NCBI GenBank assembly: GCA_036872755.1 | Contig: JAVHNS010000005.1 | Coordinates: forward strand, 1,302,001 to 1,366,000 | Reading direction: 5' to 3' | Origin: Orbilia blumenaviensis | Taxonomy: Eukaryota; Ascomycota; Orbiliomycetes; Orbiliales; Orbiliaceae | DNA: 64,000 nucleotides | Part shown: positions 58,459 through 64,000 of the stretch, piece after piece | Numbering within the stretch: position 1 is the stretch's first letter | How the letters are laid out: every line of letters begins with the position of its first letter | The notes under the pieces: generated by a model | The model's database searches: none | Told to the model about the DNA's origin: nothing | What the model saw: only the letters and a program-made list of their open reading frames with translations | Position numbers and translations under genes: made by a program

Positions 58459-60805
58459 TTACACATTGGTTCCTAGGTTGAGATATTGTTCAACGACGCT
58501 TCTATCTTGTTCGCTGGCAGTCCGGAAGTTCTTAGCTTCGGATTCTCGGTTGGCTCTTACCAGGGCGTCTGCGGATACCATATTAGTAATGCCATCCTGT
58601 CATATGATTCCAGGGACGGAGAAACTTTACCAGCAAGCATACTCCTAGTTGTTGCCTGCCAAAGCCGGTCACCCGATTTTACAGCACAATCCAACGTTGC
58701 TCTAGACATATTGGCGTGATGGTGCGGGTCAGGATTGAAGACCTTGGCGCATACCAAGGCAAGCGTGATTGTCAGCATGTGGTGGACCCCTGATTGCCTA
58801 AAGATCCGGTTGGACGTGCTGAGAAGGCTCCTGTCCGCAAGTCAGTTTCAGATTTTTAAACAAACCTAAGCCTGGAAATAGCGCACTTACCGCACAACAT
58901 TTAGGTTCTCGTTCTTGTTTTCGAGAGACACGGTTACAACGTTGTATGCACCCTGGATTAGTGGGTTTCGATGTGTCGATGCAAAATCTGCAACACCTGC
59001 AAGCATGTTCTGCGCTTGCCTATAATTTCTAGTTCGAGGCCCGGACAAAATCAATGCCGAGTTTAGCGCTGCGAGAATTCCAAGCTCAGACGTTCTATCA
59101 ACCAGAAGGCCCTGATATGTGGCCAGTGCCCGGGAAAGGTTGCCGGTGCCTTGTCGAACGACAGCGGTTGTATACGTCAACCACGGTCTGATAAACCGTT
59201 GCTCGGATTCGTCCGTAATATTCGCGAACTGTGTTTCTGCTTGCCGCAGTGCCTACAAAAGTTAGTGGGATGTGACAAAAACGGCAAATTCCGCGGACCT
59301 ACGTTGATTGCTTCTTCCCAGGCACTCCGGCCAGCGTAGCAATATATTAGCTGCATGGTTATTGATAGCTTTAAGAGCCTCCTCCAGGTTGTTCTAGCAG
59401 CAGCTGTTTCCACCGAGTAAAGCCCAGTGTCCGCATTCCCAGACAGCAGTCCATCTATCATCTCTTGGCCACGGCTTAAGCAAGTCTCAGCCTTCTTATC
59501 GAATCCATTCGAGTGCGTCCTAATCGACCCGCTAAGAAACCAGACAAGCGACCAAAGATCAGCTTTAGGAAGCCACCTAAATCTCAGCTCTTCTACTCTG
59601 CCTCTGTCGTAAAATGGCTTTACGGGGACCACGAAGGTGCCATCTGCAGGCCATAGTTTCCAAGGAACATTGCCGTCTAAGTTTTCTTGCAGTATTTTCA
59701 TCTTGGCATCAGTTTCCGTCATCGATCCCTGTATGGTCGTCGACATGATATCCAACATTTGGAAAAGAAAAGCAAGCTGTGGTGCATCCTGCAAAGGTAT
59801 ACTTTGTGACTTAAACAAAGCCTTCTTTGCGCCATCTACGCCTGCAATCCCCTGACCCAGTAAAATTGATGCTTCCATCAAGTTTGCTAGCGCGTATACA
59901 TGGTGATCTTCTCGACGTTTGGCTAGCTCGGCTGCTGATCTGAGTGATGAGACAGCTGCATTGTCGTCTTGTTCGTCTGTCCGTAGCGTCCGTAGCGATG
60001 ACAGCAAAAATCGAAAAGAATATGTCCAGTACGCTATAGACAGGCTGCAATAAATCCATCTCAGTAATTTGCACAACCGACAGCCACGGCCGATAAAATA
60101 GGTTGAAATTAGAAACGTACACTTCAGTTTCCTTTATTTGCTGACTCAGGAGGATAAACGCTGCTTTGGGTTTCATTCGAAACATAATTCTGACGAGCAG
60201 ATGCTGCATAGCGAATTTGAGATCTTGGAAGTTGTTCTACGTATCCAAAAATGACAGTATTAACATTATGGGTCCCGGTAAACTGGGTAGTTCATTGGGT
60301 ATGTTCCACCTTTCCGGCAATAAGAATCTGTGTTCCCAAAAATAAACATGTCAGCCTCAGTCTGTCGGAACCCGGAGATGACTCGAAATAGAACGTGTCG
60401 ATAGAGAGGGTGTTTACGTACGCCCTTATGCAGTATCTCCTCTGCATCTGTCACATTTTCCGTCTCCTCTTCCAGTACACTGGCATATCGTAATCGTAGT
60501 GCCGCTTCGAATTTTGGCTGAAGCTTGAATTCCTAGATACCCCATAAATCAGACCTCCTACACTAATGGCAAAGACATGCAATCGAAGTCGGGCGTACGG
60601 ATAGGGCGGCTTCGAAACATCGCAGAGCAGCTGCTACGAGGGTTTGGTATAGCTCAGCATCAAAGGACTCCTTAATACCGGTGCTATGCGCGGTGTTGAG
60701 ATACGAATCGGCTAAGGCTAGGAACAGGAGATGCGGTTCTGTTATTGTCGACGAGGATGAGGAGCTGGAGCTAGACGAAGGGTCCGGGGCTACACGATCA
60801 CCCAT
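58459..60805 (-). CDS. MAU2: Cohesin loader subunit MAU2/SCC4, TPR protein, 8 exons
   Basis: Partner of SCC2/NIPBL in loading cohesin onto chromosomes. Exons: 60805-60599, 60532-60422, 60327-60310, 60236-60121, 60044-59303, 59252-58891, 58830-58631, 58568-58459; 621 residues, family length. Landmarks: a Ser-rich start, LLFLALADSYLNTA, then KLQPKFEAALRLRYASVLEEETEN, DAEEILHKG, DLKFAMQHLLVRIMF, KAAFILLSQQI, AYWTYSFRFLL, the long TPR array, and SGDRLWQATTRSMLADAL at the end. Exon 3 is an 18-nt microexon (residues 107-112, ILIAGK), which aligns with the family segment ISLCERN before DLK; without it that conserved stretch would be missing. All junctions are GT...AG and in frame. The intron 7 branch site TACTAAT lies 14 nt before its acceptor. 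Confidence 0.9.
60310..60327 (-). other. MAU2: 18-nt microexon of MAU2
   Basis: Six codons in phase 0, flanked by ACACAG on the upstream side and GTGGAA on the downstream side. Flanking introns are 94 bp (60328-60421) and 73 bp (60237-60309). Confidence 0.7.
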
Positions 60806-61065
60806 CGTTGGAAGATGATGATGTGATGTGGCGACTGGTCATTCGAGCTATTGTGAGAGGGTGTGGTATTCTAGACGGGTGTCGAGTCGGGTTCGTCGCT
60901 GCTGTTTGACTGGGATTGAATGGCTTTCTTTGGGCGACAACTTCACGCGACTGACGGCCGATGGCGATGAGGCGCCCAACTTTACCACAAAAACAACACT
61001 CTTGGACCCCCAGTATTCATTACATCCCCTCGGCATCAATCTCATTACATCTACCAACTTCAACC

Positions 61066-61104
<39 letters not shown>

Positions 61105-61979
61105 CCAATACTGATTATCCTAGCTAACCCAAAGTATGGCCATCCGCCACTTGCCCTCACCCGGAGTCTATCTGCCCTGTCTTTCGGACGCAAGGGCTTC
61201 CTGCGCACTGGGGGAAGCCAGCAGGTGCCTATATCGCTGATATCCGGAGTTCCGTGACGAAACCATCAAAAGTGAGACCGTCCTTCACCACCGGAGAGCT
61301 ATTTATGGAAGCCACCTAAGTTGAAAAACAATTACTTCAGAGGCAAAGGTTTCATTAAACATTAATTGACAGTGTACATATGGCTGGAAGACGGCAATAC
61401 GGGCTGTGATAGGTCCCCTCCACAAGGGAGTCCCCAGATCAGAAAGTATGCCGGCCCCCACCTTTGACAAAACACTAAAGCCCACCCCTTCCCACCATCT
61501 CCCTGCACCAATTGTGCTCCAGCACATTTACGGAGGTACGTAATCCCCGTTACGATTGGTGCTCGTGTAGCCACTCAATGCACTGCCCGGTAGCATCGGG
61601 CCACCAAGCTAGCAATGCACTGATCAAACATCGCAGGATACGCAATCCTCAAGCACCAACATACGCCAAGCCAGAAATAGCAACTGATAACGTTATTCAG
61701 TTTTTACAGATCCCTTGAGAGGCATCTTGCGGTTGTCCCTGGCGTTAATGGGACAACTCGTGGGAAATAAACCTCACTAGAAGTTTAGGTTACGTAATCT
61801 CGACCGCTCTCTAATTCCAACGGCTTAAACCCCACTGAAATTAAGTCGAGGGTCTTAGACTTACGTTAATACGGTGATTGCACAGATTCCAGGCGGGGGA
61901 GTTAGGTCTGCTAAGCCGAAACTTTCACGTGAAAACTTCGCTGCAACCTGATACTCATCCGTCGGGACTGCCTTTTTAA
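60806..61979. other. Spacer upstream of MAU2 with a 35-nt poly-T run
   Basis: 1.17 kb between the MAU2 start and the F-box/propeller stop. A 35-nt T run (61070-61104) sits about 265 bp upstream of the MAU2 ATG, hence poly-A on the MAU2 coding strand. No gene supported. Confidence 0.45.
61070..61104 (+). repeat. Poly-T tract, 35 nt
   Basis: The longest homopolymer in the window. It lies in the MAU2 upstream region. Confidence 0.95.
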
Positions 61980-63867
61980 TCATGGTGTAGGAACCGGAAT
62001 TTTGGCATTGGCCCTTGGCCCCACAGCGAGTCTAGCGGATCCGTCTCTGGAGATAGCTTTTGTCGTCTCACGGATCCTGCCGGGCCCAGTGGTCGCCCCA
62101 CCAAGAAGAATTGGAGTTTCAAGATCCATGCCCATTGCCTCGCGGTACTTCCGTTTGTAAGTATGCTTTCTCTCCAATGAAGGCGACGGCAAAGCAGTAG
62201 TGGCGACAGAAGAGGACGGACCTTGTCCATACGCGGGTATTTGCCGCCCTGGTGCAAAGTAGTAGACGCAGACTGAAGCTTCTCTCGTTCCTACCACGAT
62301 AAAAGCGGGATCAACCTATTTTTTGTTTAAAAAGAAAAAAAATGAAAAATGATGTTAGGAGATATTCAAGGAGTGAAAATGGTAAGTGATTTCTTACAGC
62401 TACACAGCTGATTGCACCGTGGTTGCAGGGTGTGCGGCTAATGAAAGTCCCGTCCTCCAGAAACAATTCGATTGCCTAGAAAATTGGTCAGCATGTTCAT
62501 GTTGTCTGTGCCGCAAGTTGGAAAACGTACGTTAGGCTTAGTGCGGCATATAATCTTTTCTCCACGAGCATGTACTCCAACGGTTTTCTTATAGGTGCCA
62601 TCGACTACCGGGATCAAGAAACGTGGTGCTGGCTCCCATACAGGCCCTTCTGCCATATTCGTACCCATGCGGCAAATCGAGGAGTCTGCCCAAGAGACAA
62701 GTATGTCACCGTTTTCTTCGATAGGGCAGAGCTGTGAGTATCCTACGTCTCCGATCCCAGGAATCTCCGGCCCAGATACCAACATTATAAAATGAGATGG
62801 TGGAGGTTCCCAAAGCTGTTTCCTCGTCGACAGAACCTGTCTAGACTGGGAAACAATCTGCTGAATTCCGCTCCCCGCCAGCCCAAGAAATAGAGAACCA
62901 TCTCTGTAGAGAAGACTATGGACTGGAGACTGATCGTTTCTGGTTCTAATGGTTATAAGATTAGATACTTGTGAGTTCGTGTCAGTTTGGTCGTTATTAA
63001 GGTCCACGACTCTCGACAAGTCCCAGAAGCTGACCTGCCCGACCTCGCCAAGGATGCACACGGTCCCTTGAATGCGGATACTCGCTATATGACCGCCTTC
63101 ACTCCGAATCTCTGCAACCTTGAGAAAAGGATCGGGTTCACCGGACCGGTTACGGACCGCAATAACCGCCCTGCCGGACTACCAGACGCTCCGTTAGCCT
63201 TGTGCTGTTCACCAAACCCAAAGATTAACCTAAGGACATCACGAACCGGTGTTCCAATAACCATGATGTCACCATCGATGGCAATGCGATAGGGAACGGC
63301 CCAATTCCCTTGCATATCAGATATTGGAAAACGACATTGATAATAGCAATTCCTGGTTGAGACATTCCAAAAGGCTACAACACCACTCATGTCCCCGGTC
63401 ACGATCGAACCAGACCTCGCATCAACTGCAACAGCCAAAATGGGCGTATCATGAACTAGCGCTTCAGCACGGTTCAAAGACGCAAAGCTTGTGTTGTTCC
63501 CAGAAAGCCAAGACTTGTCCAACCTATGCAGCACGACAGCGATATCCCTTAACGTCTCGCATTCCGCAAATACCGGCAAAGCTGAAACCGAAGTTTTGAT
63601 CAATTCTTTCAAGTATTGTGATTTCTCTGGTCCTCGAAGGTTGGCAGGGAGGGGCCGTGTTCCGTGTGTGAGTTGGTTATAGGCATCGAGAACGTGGGGC
63701 AGATATAGATAGTTCGACTCGTAAAGCGAATGCGCCCTCCAGGACCGACAAACGTCGTGGCACTTTAGCAGAGATTCGAGGTCCAGCAGTCCGAGTATCA
63801 AGGCCAGAACCTCGGCCGGTAAACTGTCGAGCCCATCCATACCGTTTTCGCTCCCATTGATCTCCAT
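61980..63867 (-). CDS. F-box protein with WD/beta-propeller-like C-terminus, 4 exons
   Basis: Exons 63867-63230, 63170-62531, 62475-62398 and 62315-61980 (introns 59, 55 and 82 bp), 563 residues. The F-box is at about 13-50: LDSLPAEVLALILGLLDLESLL, then CHDVCRSWRAH, so it probably binds Skp1 in an SCF ubiquitin ligase. After a helical linker come propeller-like blades: ILAVAVDARSGSIVTGDMSGVVAFWN, IAIDGDIMVIG, ASIRIQGTVCILGEVGQVSFWDL, VHSLLYRDGSLFLGLA. Intron 1 explains an apparent frame break between residues about 212 and 232; its branch GCTAAC and acceptor CGGCAG are clear, and the join reads RDVLRAVIAVRNRSG. The C-terminal exon (FIVVGTREASVCVYYF) ends in a basic, disordered tail. Substrate unknown. 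The first 130 bases upstream reach the window edge. Confidence 0.85.
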
Positions 63868-64000
63868 GATTGCATACCAGATTTTGCAACCACCAGCGAA
63901 AGAAGCGAAGCAGAAGGATAAAAAGGAAAAGAGCGGTAACGACGGGCGAAAGCTGGATTGTTTTTAAAAAAGGTGTCGTTTTAAACGAACGGAAGGGCCG

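Overview
The window is nuclear DNA of a filamentous ascomycete (Pezizomycotina). Genes carry 0-8 short introns, mostly 50-105 bp, with GT...AG ends and CTAAC-like branch sites. Pyrimidine-rich tracts lie upstream of several genes. The products are typically fungal: a Tup1/RcoA corepressor, ERG3 sterol C-5 desaturase, a CAF16-type ABC ATPase, ELP2, PFK2 and an AZF1-like zinc-finger factor. Recurrent TAGGTACCTA-type palindromes and repeat copies that differ only by transitions would suit a Leotiomycetes or Sordariomycetes genome with RIP-like mutation, but I cannot fix the species.

Layout. Positions 1-12000 are accessory in character: a partial aldo/keto reductase (-), an intronless beta-lactamase-like serine hydrolase (+), a CmcJ/AsaB-type 2-oxoglutarate oxygenase (+, 5 exons) and a polytopic membrane protein (-, 3 exons). 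They are separated by AT-rich, repeat-bearing spacers that include a 367-bp inverted-repeat element. Next come an AT-hook protein (+) and an F-box protein (+). Positions 17200-35000 are conserved housekeeping: ERG3 (-), a histidine phosphatase (-), CAF16 (+), ELP2 (-), PFK2/FBPase-2 (-) and TUP1/RcoA (+). Positions 35005-50803 hold no gene I can support, an unusually long blank. Then follow an AZF1-like C2H2 factor (+) with a glutamine tract, a FLX1/SLC25A32-like mitochondrial carrier (-) with an abnormal C-terminus, the cohesin loader MAU2/SCC4 (-) and an F-box/beta-propeller protein (-).

I assembled splice models by hand. Each model keeps frame across every intron, and most junctions restore a recognisable family motif. 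Examples are the H-x-D iron site of the oxygenase, the P-loop of PFK2, the IHDGEY segment of ERG3, and an 18-nt microexon in MAU2. Read without splicing, several of these genes would look broken.

The genes form no single pathway. The first 12 kb could be a loose metabolite-modifying neighbourhood (reductase, hydrolase, oxygenase, membrane protein), but there is no backbone synthase in view. I found no clear new defence, mobile or RNA-guided system. The most interesting items are the transposon-like inverted repeats, the 15.8-kb blank between two regulator genes, the predicted phosphatase-dead PFK2, the MAU2 microexon and the aberrant carrier C-terminus.
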